Shown: piece after piece, positions 51,319 through 60,317 of the stretch
Layout of the letters: each line of letters begins with the position of its first letter
How positions within the stretch are numbered: position 1 is the first letter of the stretch
Source: Brevibacterium picturae
Lineage (GTDB): Bacteria > Actinomycetota > Actinomycetes > Actinomycetales > Brevibacteriaceae
Direction of reading: 5' to 3'
DNA: 64,000 nt
Assembly: GCF_900105045.1 (NCBI RefSeq)
Contig: NZ_LT629739.1
Span: 4,030,001-4,094,000, forward strand
Translations under genes and position numbers: made by a program
Notes under the pieces: model-generated
Seen by the model: the letters and a program-made list of their open reading frames with translations, nothing else
Databases searched by the model: none
What the model was told of the DNA's origin: nothing

Positions 51319-52176
51319 TCAGCCGACCGTGACGAAGTCGATGAGCTCTTCGACCCGACCCGACAGGGTGGGTTCGACATCGGCGATGGTGCTGACCTTG
51401 CCCAGAATGCGCACCCAAGCTCTGGCCACGTCCCTGTGATCGGCATGCGGCCAACCGATGCGCGCCAGGATTCCCGTCTTCCAATCTTCGCCCCGGGGGA
51501 CGACGGGCCATTGCCTGATGCCGACGATATGGGGCTTGACCGCCTGCCAGATGTCGACATAGGGGTGGCCGATGATGTGCACGACGTCGCGGTAGCGCGG
51601 ATCGGCACGCACCGCCTCGGCGATCTTGGATTCTTTCGTGCCGGACACGAGGTGGTCGGCGAGAACACCGACACGGTGGTCCTTGTCCGGACCGAAGGCG
51701 GCGAGCTTGTCGGCGACGTCGTCCAGACCGCCCAGCGGTTCGACGACAACGCCCTCGATGCGCAGATCGTCCCCCCAGATCTTCTCCACCAGCTCCGCAT
51801 CATGTTTGCCCTCGACCCAGATGCGAGACCCTCGGGCCACCCGCGCCTTCGCGCCGGCGACCGCCCGCGACCCTGAAGCCGTGCGCCCTGGAGCCGACTT
51901 CTGCTTGGCCGGCAGTCTGATATCGACGGGGTTGCCCTCGAGCAGAAAGCCGGGTCCCAGCGGGAACGCACGGACTTTGCCCGTGCGGTCCTCGAGATTG
52001 ACGACGACCCCCGCGGCGGTCTTCTCGGCACCGACGACGGCACCGACGTATCCGCTCATCGCGTCTTCGAGGACCATTCCGAGACCCAGTTCGACGGGTG
52101 TGGACTTCTTGGGCCGGTGCGACGAGGGCGAGGAGCCCGCCAACACATCGGACCCGTAGCGATCAAAGGTATTCAC
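51319..52176 (-). CDS. DUF3097 family protein
   Basis: A 285-aa actinobacterial protein of the DUF3097 family, no known reaction. Conserved stretches are YGSDVLAG near the N-terminus, RIWVEGKHDAELVEKIWGDDLR (a Toprim-like acidic motif), LADHLVSGTKESKIAE and IGHPYVDIWQAVKP. The VEGxxD and LxDxL pattern suggests a Toprim fold, which is inference. GTG 52176 lies eight bases after TAGGGT and could be leaderless; TTG 52182 is the alternative. The gene is divergent from hrcA, its usual neighbour. Confidence 0.88.
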   Translation of the reverse strand: MNTFDRYGSDVLAGSSPSSHRPKKSTPVELGLGMVLEDAMSGYVGAVVGAEKTAAGVVVNLEDRTGKVRAFPLGPGFLLEGNPVDIRLPAKQKSAPGRTASGSRAVAGAKARVARGSRIWVEGKHDAELVEKIWGDDLRIEGVVVEPLGGLDDVADKLAAFGPDKDHRVGVLADHLVSGTKESKIAEAVRADPRYRDVVHIIGHPYVDIWQAVKPHIVGIRQWPVVPRGEDWKTGILARIGWPHADHRDVARAWVRILGKVSTIADVEPTLSGRVEELIDFVTVG

Positions 52177-52262
52177 GGACAACCACCCTAATCAAGGTCT
52201 CGGCGCAATGGGCGATGACCCGCTGGGGCAGGGCCGAAAGTGAATTCGGAAACCAAGAGGCG

Positions 52263-52294
52263 TAGAATTGGCACTCAAACGAGTTGAGTGCCAA
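52263..52294 (+). promoter_or_regulatory. CIRCE operator with overlapping hrcA promoter
   Basis: TTGGCACTC (52268-52276), nine spacer bases, GAGTGCCAA (52286-52294): a perfect inverted repeat matching the CIRCE consensus. The TAGAAT -10 box (52263-52268) abuts it, so HrcA bound here would block its own transcription. Confidence 0.93.
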
Positions 52295-52322
52295 ATGCAG
52301 GTCGAGCACAGGGAGGAGACGA

Positions 52323-53393
52323 ATGAACGACAGCAGGCGAGCACAGGTTCTGCGTGCGATCGTCGAAGACTTCGTCGCCACCAATGAACCTGTCGGGTCG
52401 AAGGCCATCGTGCAGCGCCACACGCTGGGCGTCTCCCCGGCCACGATCCGCAACGATATGGCCCACCTCGAGCAGGAGGGCTACATTGCACAGCCCCACA
52501 CCTCGGCCGGTCGCATCCCGACCGACCTCGGGTATCGGATGTTCGTCGACCGCATCGACGACTTCAAACCGCTCACGCACGCTGAACGGCGCGCGATCCT
52601 CCAGCTCATCGACAGCCACGGGGATCTTGACGACATGCTCGATCGCACGGTGCGCGTACTCTCCGGCCTGACCCACCAGGTGGCGCTGATCCAGTACCCG
52701 ACCGTGTCCCGGGCCACGATCAAGCACATCGAGGTCGTGGGCCTGGGGCCCAACCGGATCCTTGTCGTCCTCATCACCGACGCAGGTCAGGTCGAACAGA
52801 AGATCGTGATCACGCCGGGCACCGTTGACGACGAGGCACTGCGCGGAATCCGCGATGAGGTCAACACCGAATTCGCCGGCCAGAAACTGTCGCGGGTGGT
52901 GAGTACCATCGCGCCGAGAACCGCAGCTGGGCACATGAACGGTGCTTCGACCGAACCCGCTGCGGAGCTCGGCCCTGTCGGGGCCGACGTCGACGCGGCG
53001 CTGACACAAGTCCGCTCCGCCGTCACCGATCTCGTCATGGCGACGCGTGAAGAGCGCATCATCATGGCGGGCACAGCGAACCTGGCTCGCTCCGGCAGTG
53101 AGTTCGGTGAGAAGATGGCTCCGATCCTCGAAGCCTTCGAAGAGCAGGTGGTGCTGCTCAAGCTGCTGACGTCGATGGCTGAGGATCGAGAGGAGATCAG
53201 CGTGCGGATCGGTCGTGAGAATACTCACGAGTCATTCAGCTCGACATCCCTCGTGGCCGCCGAATATGGTCATGACGCGGGGTCCTCCGCGCGTTTGGCT
53301 GTGCTCGGGCCGACCCGAATGGACTATCCGACCACGATCTCAGCTGTGCGGGCCGTGGCGAAGTACGTCTCCTCGGTCCTCGAACAGGGATAG
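52323..53393 (+). CDS. hrcA: Heat-inducible transcription repressor HrcA
   Basis: HrcA (356 aa) represses class I heat-shock genes by binding CIRCE and is folded by GroEL. The N-terminal winged helix is typical: RRAQVLRAIVEDFVATNEPVGSKAI and GVSPATIRNDMAHLEQEGYIAQPHTSAGRIPTDLGYR. The GAF-like and dimerisation domains follow. ATG 52323 follows GGGAGGAG. A CIRCE element lies 29 bases upstream, so the gene is autoregulated, and dnaJ downstream probably shares the control. No dnaK, grpE or groEL is in the window. Confidence 0.97.
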   Translation: MNDSRRAQVLRAIVEDFVATNEPVGSKAIVQRHTLGVSPATIRNDMAHLEQEGYIAQPHTSAGRIPTDLGYRMFVDRIDDFKPLTHAERRAILQLIDSHGDLDDMLDRTVRVLSGLTHQVALIQYPTVSRATIKHIEVVGLGPNRILVVLITDAGQVEQKIVITPGTVDDEALRGIRDEVNTEFAGQKLSRVVSTIAPRTAAGHMNGASTEPAAELGPVGADVDAALTQVRSAVTDLVMATREERIIMAGTANLARSGSEFGEKMAPILEAFEEQVVLLKLLTSMAEDREEISVRIGRENTHESFSSTSLVAAEYGHDAGSSARLAVLGPTRMDYPTTISAVRAVAKYVSSVLEQG

Positions 53394-53487
53394 ATGCACC
53401 GGCACGACAGCAAGCAGCGCAGCTCGTACAATCACCACAGTGCGAACAGGCACGACAACGCAAACCACCAGGGAGAGAGAAGTTTCT

Positions 53488-54606
53488 GTGGCCGATCACT
53501 ATGAAACACTCGGAGTGTCCAAAGACGCTTCGGCGGCTGAAATCAAATCGTCCTACCGAAAGCTGGCCCGGAAGTATCACCCAGATGTGAACCCCGGACA
53601 CGAGGACGAATTCAAAGCCATTTCCCTCGCCTACGACGTCCTCTCCGATTCGGAGAAGCGCCGAAACTATGACATGGGCGGCGGCGAAAACGGTCAGAGC
53701 GGCTTCCCTGCCGGTGGCGGCTTCGGCGGCTTCGGCGACATCTTCGAGACCTTCTTCGGCGGGGGAGGCGGCTCAGCCGGTGGCCCGATGCCGCGCACAC
53801 AGCGCGGCAAGGACGCCCTCGTCGGAGTCAACATCGATCTCGAGACCGCCGCGTTCGGTGGCAACATCGACCTCGACGTCGCCACCGCAGTGGTCTGCGA
53901 CACCTGTTCGGGTGCCGGAACCCAGCAGGGCACTTCCGTCGAGACGTGCACCCTCTGCCATGGTGCGGGCAGCGTTCAGCGCATGACCCGAACACTGCTC
54001 GGCCAGATGGTGACCAACCAGACGTGCAATTCCTGCCACGGCTTCGGCACAGTCATCCCGAATCCCTGCCTCAACTGCCAGGGCGACGGCCGTGTGCGCA
54101 AACAGCGGACCATGAAGATCCGCATCCCCGCCGGAGTCTCCGACGGAACGCGCATCCAGCTCTCCTCCCAGGGCGAGGTGGGTCCCGGCGGCGGCCCTGC
54201 CGGTGATCTCTTCGTCGAGGTCATGGTGGCCCGCCACGAAGTCTTCCAGCGCGACGGTGACAACCTGCGCGCCTCCGTCTCCGTGCCGATGACCGCAGCC
54301 GCGCTCGGCGCCTCAATTCCCTTCGACACCTTCGACGGGTCCCAGGAACTCTCGATCGAACCCGGCATCCAGTCGGGCACCGTCGTCAAGCTTCCCGGAC
54401 TCGGCGCCACCCGACTGCGTTCGGAGACGCGCGGCGATCTGCTCATCACCGTCGACGTGGTGACCCCGGACAAGCTCGACGATGCGCAGAAGGACCTGCT
54501 GTCCCAGTTGGCGAAGCTGCGCGAAGAAGAGACTCCACGTGCTCAGATCACCACCCAGAACCGTGGCATGTTCTCGCGCATGCGTGAGAAGTTCGCCGGT
54601 CGGTGA
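53488..54606 (+). CDS. dnaJ: Chaperone protein DnaJ (type I)
   Basis: A 372-aa DnaJ co-chaperone stimulating DnaK. It has a J domain with HPD at residues 31-33, a G/F-rich region (GGGFGGFGDIFETFFGGGGG), and four zinc motifs CDTCSGAG, CTLCHGAG, CNSCHGFG and CLNCQGDG. The substrate-binding C-terminal domains complete it. It is the hrcA-linked second actinobacterial DnaJ (DnaJ2 type), not the one in the dnaK operon. GTG 53488 gives the family N-terminus MADHYETLGV, with GGGAGAGAG upstream. The stop overlaps rsmE by GTGA. Confidence 0.96.
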   Translation: MADHYETLGVSKDASAAEIKSSYRKLARKYHPDVNPGHEDEFKAISLAYDVLSDSEKRRNYDMGGGENGQSGFPAGGGFGGFGDIFETFFGGGGGSAGGPMPRTQRGKDALVGVNIDLETAAFGGNIDLDVATAVVCDTCSGAGTQQGTSVETCTLCHGAGSVQRMTRTLLGQMVTNQTCNSCHGFGTVIPNPCLNCQGDGRVRKQRTMKIRIPAGVSDGTRIQLSSQGEVGPGGGPAGDLFVEVMVARHEVFQRDGDNLRASVSVPMTAAALGASIPFDTFDGSQELSIEPGIQSGTVVKLPGLGATRLRSETRGDLLITVDVVTPDKLDDAQKDLLSQLAKLREEETPRAQITTQNRGMFSRMREKFAGR

Positions 54607-55391
54607 GTCTTCCCGTCTTCTTCTCGCCCCGGGCCGCCGAGGCGGTCGCCGGTCGGGTGCTCACTTTCGGTGAGGACGTGGCCGGGCATGCGATCCGAGT
54701 CCGCAGACTCGGGCCCGGGGACGAGCTCGGAGTCGTCGACGGCTCCGGTACCCGCGTGCGCGGAACCGTCTCGAGCGCGGCAGCGAACGAAGTGGGACTG
54801 GCTGTCACGGAGGTGACACACACCGAAGTGGACCAGCCGAGGTTGGTCCTGGTGCAGGCCCTGGCCAAGGGCGATCGCGATCTGCAGGCGATCGAAGCCG
54901 CCACAGAGATCGGAGTCGACGAGGTGGTTCCCTGGGCCGCCGAGCGCTCGATCGCCGATTGGCCGGCGAAGAAGCGCGACAAACTCGCAGCCAAATGGGA
55001 CAACGTTCTGCGGGCGGCATCGCTGCAGGCCCGACGCTCCCGCTTTCCGTTGCGTCACGACCTCGTCCGCGGCACTGGCCTGGCAGCGACCTTGGCCGAG
55101 AGCGACACCGTATACGTCCTTCATGAGGCGGCCGAGCGGAAACTGTCGCAGGCGCTGGCGGCCTCTGCCGCCGTCGCCTCGGCCGCAGCGGATTCCGCCA
55201 CCGCGAATTCTTCGGCCCCTGGCCGCATCGTCCTCGTCGTCGGTCCCGAAGGCGGCATCAGCGACGCCGAGCTCGACGCATTGACGGCCATCGGCGCCGA
55301 GGCAGTGCTTCTGGGCCCCACGGTCCTGCGTTCGTCTTCGGCCGGAGCGGCCGGCCTCGTCATGGCTCAGAATTCATTGGGCCGTTGGTGA
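54603..55391 (+). CDS. rsmE: 16S rRNA (uracil(1498)-N3)-methyltransferase
   Basis: RsmE (262 aa), a SPOUT-fold methyltransferase that modifies U1498 of 16S rRNA. The N-terminal PUA-like domain includes HAIRVRRLGPGDELGVVDG. The knotted SAM site is in VVGPEGGISDAELDAL and LLGPTVLRSSSAGAAG. An Ala/Ser-rich insertion (about residues 183-207) lies just before the motif. GTG 54603 overlaps the dnaJ stop, so the genes are coupled. Confidence 0.94.
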   Translation: MSLPVFFSPRAAEAVAGRVLTFGEDVAGHAIRVRRLGPGDELGVVDGSGTRVRGTVSSAAANEVGLAVTEVTHTEVDQPRLVLVQALAKGDRDLQAIEAATEIGVDEVVPWAAERSIADWPAKKRDKLAAKWDNVLRAASLQARRSRFPLRHDLVRGTGLAATLAESDTVYVLHEAAERKLSQALAASAAVASAAADSATANSSAPGRIVLVVGPEGGISDAELDALTAIGAEAVLLGPTVLRSSSAGAAGLVMAQNSLGRW

Positions 55392-55491
55392 CGAAGCGGA
55401 CTACGATGGAAGCACACAATTGCAGTACTCCCACACGTACTCATAGTCACTAAGGATCATTCTGGACACCTCCACTCAGCCCACGAACTCT

Positions 55492-56472
55492 GTGAACAAC
55501 ACACCTGCCGACGACTCAGCATCGGACACAGTGCGTCTCGTGATTCCCGACTCCATCGATCTGGTCGAGTTCTTCGGGCCGGGTGAGACGAACCTGCGGA
55601 AGCTCGAGAACGTCTTCACCGACCTCGACCTGCATGTGCGCGCCAACCAGGTGCAGGCCAGCGGTGATCCGAAGCGCGTGGCAGCATTCGTCGCCGTCAT
55701 CGGCGAGCTCAAGAAGCTGCACACCTCCGGCCACCGCATCAACGACGAGACGATCGACCGGGTGGCGTCGCTGTCTTCGGAAGGGACGGCCGCCTCGGCG
55801 GTGATGGGCACGAACGTCCTGTCCGCCCGTGGCAAGTCCATCCGTCCGAAGACGATGGGCCAACACGACTACGTCAAGGCGATCCGCAACCACACGATCA
55901 CCTTCGGCATCGGTCCCGCGGGTACGGGCAAAACGTATCTGGCCATGGCCATGGCCATTAACGCCCTCCAGCACAAAGAGGTCTCACGCATCATCCTCAC
56001 CCGTCCGGCGGTCGAGGCGGGAGAGAGCCTGGGCTACCTGCCCGGTACCCTCAACGAGAAGATCGACCCATATGTGCGGCCCCTCTACGACGCCCTGCAC
56101 GACATGGTCGACCCCGAGTCGATTCCGCTGCTCATCGAAACGGGAACCATCGAGGTGGCTCCGTTGGCCTATATGCGCGGACGCACCCTCAACGATGCGT
56201 TCATCATCCTCGACGAAGCGCAGAACACGACCGGTGAGCAGATGAAGATGTTCCTCACCCGCCTGGGCTTCGGAGCACGGATGGTGGTCACCGGTGACGT
56301 CTCCCAGATCGACCTGCCGGGCAAGACCCGCAGCGGTCTCAACGTCGTTCAGGATATCCTGAACGGAATCGAAGACCTGAAATTCTGCCACCTGGGCAGC
56401 AAGGACGTCGTCCGCCACTCGCTGGTGACGAAGATCGTCGACGCCTACGACCTGTGGGGAAGCAGCGAATGA
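55492..56472 (+). CDS. PhoH-like ATPase
   Basis: A 326-aa PhoH-family P-loop ATPase; in many bacteria it works with YbeY in rRNA/RNA maturation. It has an N-terminal KH-like segment, Walker A GIGPAGTGKTY, the conserved RPAVEAGESLGYLPG, Walker B FIILDEAQNTT and VTGDVSQIDLP. GTG 55492 lacks a ribosome site. An in-frame CTG at 55462 with AAGGA five bases upstream would add 10 residues (DTSTQPTNS..) and may be the true start. The stop overlaps ybeY. Confidence 0.93.
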   Translation: MNNTPADDSASDTVRLVIPDSIDLVEFFGPGETNLRKLENVFTDLDLHVRANQVQASGDPKRVAAFVAVIGELKKLHTSGHRINDETIDRVASLSSEGTAASAVMGTNVLSARGKSIRPKTMGQHDYVKAIRNHTITFGIGPAGTGKTYLAMAMAINALQHKEVSRIILTRPAVEAGESLGYLPGTLNEKIDPYVRPLYDALHDMVDPESIPLLIETGTIEVAPLAYMRGRTLNDAFIILDEAQNTTGEQMKMFLTRLGFGARMVVTGDVSQIDLPGKTRSGLNVVQDILNGIEDLKFCHLGSKDVVRHSLVTKIVDAYDLWGSSE

Positions 56473-56957
56473 ATACCGAGATCTCCAATGAGACGGACGA
56501 AGCGATCGACCTGGATGAGGTCGTGGCGCTGACCGAATACCTCGGTCAGGCTCTGCACATGCACCCCGGAGCGGAACTGGCGGTGACGATGGTTGATGTG
56601 CAGGCGATGGAGGAGCTCCACATCACCTGGATGGACCTCGACGGTCCCACCGATGTGATGTCCTTCCCCATGGACCAGCTGGCACAGGGCCGCGCCGATG
56701 CTCCCACCGAGGGTCAGATGGGCGACATCATCGTCTGCCCCGAGGTGGCCGCCGCCCAGGCCTCATCATCGGGACATTCGACGATGGACGAGGTGCTTCT
56801 GCTGACCGTCCACGGGTTCCTGCACCTGCTCGGCTACGACCACCAGCAGTCGGAGGAGAAGGAGGAGATGTTCGCCCTGCAGCGCCATCTGCTGCTGACC
56901 TTCTTCGCGGCTCGCTACGACGGACGCACCGACATTCCCTCACCCACAGAGGTCTGA
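56469..56957 (+). CDS. ybeY: Endoribonuclease YbeY
   Basis: YbeY (162 aa), a zinc endoribonuclease needed for 16S rRNA 3'-end maturation and 70S quality control. The metal motif HGFLHLLGYDH (three His) is complete. DVMSFPMD and GDIIVCPEVA are also typical. ATG 56469 overlaps the stop of the PhoH gene (ATGA). The next membrane protein starts four bases after its stop. Confidence 0.96.
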   Translation: MNTEISNETDEAIDLDEVVALTEYLGQALHMHPGAELAVTMVDVQAMEELHITWMDLDGPTDVMSFPMDQLAQGRADAPTEGQMGDIIVCPEVAAAQASSSGHSTMDEVLLLTVHGFLHLLGYDHQQSEEKEEMFALQRHLLLTFFAARYDGRTDIPSPTEV

Positions 56958-56960
56958 GCC

Positions 56961-58214
56961 GTGCTCTGGCTGTTCCTCGGTGCCGCACTGTGCCTCGTGA
57001 TCTCGGCGACGCTGTCCGCGGTCGATGCCGCTCTGCTCAGCGTGTCCCATCAGGCCATTCAGGATGCGAAGGACGAGGGCAAGAAGGCTGCGTTCCGGGT
57101 CGAGAAGATCCTCATCGACCTGCCCACCAACATCAACGTCATCATCTTCGTCCGCAACTTCCTCGAAGCGCTGGCGACCGTCTTCATCGCACTGGCCTAT
57201 GACTCGATCTACTCGGTCGGACCGCTCATGGTCGTGCTCACCGTCCTCACCGCCTCGATCGCGGTCTTCGTCGTCGCCGGTGTGTCCCCGCGGACCATCG
57301 GCCGCAGACGTTCTCTGGCCGTGTGCCTCAACCTCAGCTGGGTCGTCGGTGCCGCACTCGTGGTGCTCAAACCTCTGACGAAGATCCTCGTCCTCCTCGG
57401 CAATCTGCTGACCCCGGACCGTGTGTACAAGGACGGCCCCTTCGTCACCTCGGATCAGCTGCGCGACCTCGTCGAGAGGGCCAGCGAATCCGACGTCATC
57501 GAAGACGGCGAACGCGAAATGATCCAATCCGTGTTCAACCTCTCGGACACCTCGGCGAATGAGGTCATGGTCCCACGCACCGACCTCGTGACCGTCAATT
57601 CCGGCACCCCGCTGTCCAAGGTCATGAATCTCTTCTTCCGTTCCGGGTTCTCCCGCATCCCGGTCAGCGGTGAGGACCTCGATGACATTCGCGGGGTCGC
57701 CTACCTCAAGGATGTCGCCAGACGTCTCCACCTCCACCCGGAGGACGCGGAGCGACCGGTCGACATCGTGGCTCGGGGAGTGCTGTTCGTCCCCGAAACG
57801 AAACCCGCCGATGACCTGATGGAGCAGATGCAGCTCGATTCGACGCATCTGGCGATCCTCGTCGACGAATACGGCGGAACTGCCGGTCTGGTCACCATCG
57901 AGGACATCGTCGAAGAGATCGTCGGTGAGATCGAGGATGAATACGACTCCAACGATGACGAACTCGTTGAGGTCGACGATGGCTCTTACGTCATCAGCAC
58001 CCGAATGACGATCTCGGACTTCGCCGACTATTTCGATGTGAAGATCGACGAGGACGACGTCAACAGCGTCGGCGGTCTGCTCACGAAGCTCATCGACCGC
58101 GTTCCCATCGACGGATCGAGCGCACAGATCGAAGGGCTGAACATCGAAGCGATGGAGGGTCAGGGCCGTCGCCACCGCATCACCCACGTCAGGGTCACGA
58201 AGGAAGAGAACTGA
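56961..58214 (+). CDS. CNNM/CorC-type transporter with CBS domains (hemolysin-like)
   Basis: A 417-aa protein. The N-terminal DUF21/CNNM membrane domain has four hydrophobic segments up to about residue 140. A CBS pair follows from about residue 190 (VMVPRTDLVTVNSGTPLS, FRSGFSRIPVSGEDLDDIRGVAYLKD), then ILVDEYGGTAGLVTIEDIVEEIVGEI. The CorC/HlyC C-terminal domain is at about 335-410. It is linked to Mg2+/Co2+ export in related proteins; true hemolysis is doubtful. GTG 56961. It is co-transcribed with phoH-ybeY-era. Confidence 0.92.
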   Translation: MLWLFLGAALCLVISATLSAVDAALLSVSHQAIQDAKDEGKKAAFRVEKILIDLPTNINVIIFVRNFLEALATVFIALAYDSIYSVGPLMVVLTVLTASIAVFVVAGVSPRTIGRRRSLAVCLNLSWVVGAALVVLKPLTKILVLLGNLLTPDRVYKDGPFVTSDQLRDLVERASESDVIEDGEREMIQSVFNLSDTSANEVMVPRTDLVTVNSGTPLSKVMNLFFRSGFSRIPVSGEDLDDIRGVAYLKDVARRLHLHPEDAERPVDIVARGVLFVPETKPADDLMEQMQLDSTHLAILVDEYGGTAGLVTIEDIVEEIVGEIEDEYDSNDDELVEVDDGSYVISTRMTISDFADYFDVKIDEDDVNSVGGLLTKLIDRVPIDGSSAQIEGLNIEAMEGQGRRHRITHVRVTKEEN

Positions 58215-58215
58215 G

Positions 58216-59151
58216 ATGGAATTTCGCACGGACTATCCCGAGGACTACCGGGCCGGCTTCGCCTGCTTCGTGGGCCGACCGAACACCGGAAAATCAACAC
58301 TGACGAATGCCCTGGTGGGGGAGAAAGTGGCGATCACCTCGGCGAAGCCTCAGACCACCCGGCACACGATCCGCGGCATTGTGCACAAAGATGATCACCA
58401 GCTGATCCTCGTCGACACCCCGGGACTCCACAAGCCGCGGACCCTGCTGGGCAGCCGCCTCAACGATCTCGTGGCCTCGACCTTGAGTGAGGTCGACGTC
58501 ATCGGCTTCTGCCTGCCTGCTGATGAACCCATCGGTCCCGGCGACAGGTACATCGCCTCCCAGCTCGAGCTGCTCGACGGGCGCACCCCGATCGTGGCCC
58601 TGGTGACGAAGACCGACAAGGTCCCACAGGACAAGGTCGCCGAGGCTCTGCTGGCCGTGGGAGCCCTCGCCGACTTCGCCGATGTGGTGCCGGTCTCCGC
58701 CGTCGACGGATTCCAGGTCGACACGGTCGACTCCGTGCTCACCGGCCACCTTCCGGTCTCTCCGCCGCTCTACCCTGAGGGGGAGCTGACGGACGAGCCG
58801 GAGGAGATGATGATCGCCGAACTCGTCCGTGAAGCCGCGCTCGAAGGTGTCCGCGACGAACTTCCGCACTCCCTGGCCGCGCAGGTCGAGGAGATGTATC
58901 CCCGTGAGGGCCGCAGCGAGGACAACCCACTGTGGAACGTCCACGTCAACCTCTTTGTCGAGCGTTCCAGCCAGAAGGCGATCATCATCGGCAAGGGCGG
59001 CAGTCGACTCAAAGCCATTGGAAGCGAATCGAGGCGCGGCATCGAGGCTCTGCTCGGAACCAAGGTCTACCTCGACCTGCACGTGAAGATCGCCAAGGAC
59101 TGGCAGCGTGACCCGAAGCAGCTGGGGCGTCTGGGCTTCGACTTCAGCTGA
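58216..59151 (+). CDS. era: GTPase Era
   Basis: Era (311 aa) binds 16S rRNA near the 3' end in 30S assembly. G1 reads GRPNTGKST (Thr in place of the usual Val), G3 DTPGLHKP, G4 TKTD. The C-terminal KH domain carries HVNLFVERSSQKAIIIGKGGSRLKAIG. ATG 58216 is one base after the preceding stop, with GAAGAGAA upstream. It is the last gene of the hrcA-era block and is followed by a hairpin. Confidence 0.97.
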   Translation: MEFRTDYPEDYRAGFACFVGRPNTGKSTLTNALVGEKVAITSAKPQTTRHTIRGIVHKDDHQLILVDTPGLHKPRTLLGSRLNDLVASTLSEVDVIGFCLPADEPIGPGDRYIASQLELLDGRTPIVALVTKTDKVPQDKVAEALLAVGALADFADVVPVSAVDGFQVDTVDSVLTGHLPVSPPLYPEGELTDEPEEMMIAELVREAALEGVRDELPHSLAAQVEEMYPREGRSEDNPLWNVHVNLFVERSSQKAIIIGKGGSRLKAIGSESRRGIEALLGTKVYLDLHVKIAKDWQRDPKQLGRLGFDFS

Positions 59152-59158
59152 TCTGGTT

Positions 59159-59183
59159 GCGGCTGTCTGATTTCGGCAGCCGC
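59159..59183 (+). terminator. Hairpin after era
   Basis: The arms 59159-59167 and 59175-59183 (GCGGCTGTC / GGCAGCCGC, one wobble pair) have a 7-nt loop and lie seven bases after the era stop. Confidence 0.6.
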
Positions 59184-59256
59184 GATCTCGGGTGAAATTG
59201 TCCGTTGAGAGGACTCTCACGTCGCGGGCGGTTGCTGGGCGAACTGTTGCCTGCAA

Positions 59257-59262
59257 TAGACT
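59257..59262 (+). promoter_or_regulatory. -10 box of leaderless zapE-like gene
   Basis: TAGACT is followed by seven bases and GTG 59270. Confidence 0.5.
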
Positions 59263-59269
59263 AGGCCGA

Positions 59270-60280
59270 GTGAATGCCGAGCAGACTCTGGTCGCACTGA
59301 GCGACCGTTCCCCCCAGGTCGCACCCGATGAACTCATTGCGGGTCTTGTCCCGCCCCCGCAGTTCCACGACGTGTCCTTTGCCAGCTACCGCACCGACGA
59401 CTCGGAGCCGTCGCAGGCTCAGGCACGGGACAAGCTTGAGGAATTCGTGGCATCCTCGACGTCGAAGGGGTTCCTAGACAAGCTGTTCTCGAGGGGCAAG
59501 TCCGGACCCAAAGGCGTCTACCTTGACGGCGGCTACGGCGTGGGCAAGACGCACCTCCTGGCCTCGGCATGGCATGCCAACGAAAAGCCCGCGACCTTCG
59601 GCACCTTCGTCGAATACACGAACCTCGTCGGTGCGCTCGGCTTCATCCGTGCTCGCGACGATCTCTCACAGATGAAACTCGTCTGCGTCGACGAGTTCGA
59701 ACTCGACGATCCCGGTGACACGGTGCTCATGTCGCGACTCATGCGGGAACTGACCGACGCAGGTGTGAAGATCATCGCCACCTCGAACACCCTGCCGGGG
59801 TCGTTGGGGGAGGGCCGCTTCGCCGCACAGGACTTCATCCGCGAGATCCAGGCGCTGGCCGACCAGTTCGACATCTACCGCATCGAGGGCAAGGACTACC
59901 GCCATCGCGGGCTGAGTGAGCCTGCCGAGCCCGTGCCCGCAGAGAAACTCGATACCGCAACTGCCGAACTCGCCGGCACCGTTGCCCGCGACGACTTTCC
60001 GACTCTGCTGCGGCATCTGTCCACCGTCCATCCTTCTCGGTACGGCCGCATGGTCGACGGACTGGACGCAGCGGTGTGGGAAGACGTGACGACGATCGAC
60101 AACGAGGGAGTGGCGTTGCGCTTCGTTGCTCTCGTCGACCGGCTCTATGACCGCAATGTCCAGATCATCAACTCGGGACAGGCTCTGGACAAGGTCTTCA
60201 CCGACGAGTCATTGGCCGGCGGTTACCGGAAGAAGTACATGCGATGTCTCTCACGTCTGACTGCGCTCTCCTCGCAGTAG
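59270..60280 (+). CDS. zapE: AFG1/ZapE-type AAA+ ATPase
   Basis: A 336-aa ATPase of the AFG1/ZapE family. ZapE destabilises FtsZ rings in E. coli; the mitochondrial AFG1 helps membrane protein quality control. Walker A is GGYGVGKTHLL (G87-T94) and Walker B is VCVDEFELDDPGDTVL. FGTFVEYTNLVG and IIATSNTLPGSLGEGRFAAQDF are family-typical. The GTG start at 59270 has no ribosome site but has TAGACT seven bases upstream. An in-frame ATG at 59192 would include the promoter and is rejected. Confidence 0.9.
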   Translation: MNAEQTLVALSDRSPQVAPDELIAGLVPPPQFHDVSFASYRTDDSEPSQAQARDKLEEFVASSTSKGFLDKLFSRGKSGPKGVYLDGGYGVGKTHLLASAWHANEKPATFGTFVEYTNLVGALGFIRARDDLSQMKLVCVDEFELDDPGDTVLMSRLMRELTDAGVKIIATSNTLPGSLGEGRFAAQDFIREIQALADQFDIYRIEGKDYRHRGLSEPAEPVPAEKLDTATAELAGTVARDDFPTLLRHLSTVHPSRYGRMVDGLDAAVWEDVTTIDNEGVALRFVALVDRLYDRNVQIINSGQALDKVFTDESLAGGYRKKYMRCLSRLTALSSQ

Positions 60281-60296
60281 AGACTCCCACCCATCA

Positions 60297-60316
60297 GCCG
60301 ACGCCGATTCGTCGGC
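60297..60316. terminator. Small hairpin between convergent genes
   Basis: The 7-bp arms GCCGACG (60297-60303) and CGTCGGC (60310-60316) lie between the zapE-like gene (+) and the PGPGW gene (-), whose stop codon is at 60318-60320. Weak. Confidence 0.4.
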
Positions 60317-60317
60317 G

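Noticed and set aside
59192..59269. ATG 59192 as start of the zapE-like protein
   Set aside because: The extension would include the likely -10 box and does not resemble the family N-terminus; GTG 59270 fits better.
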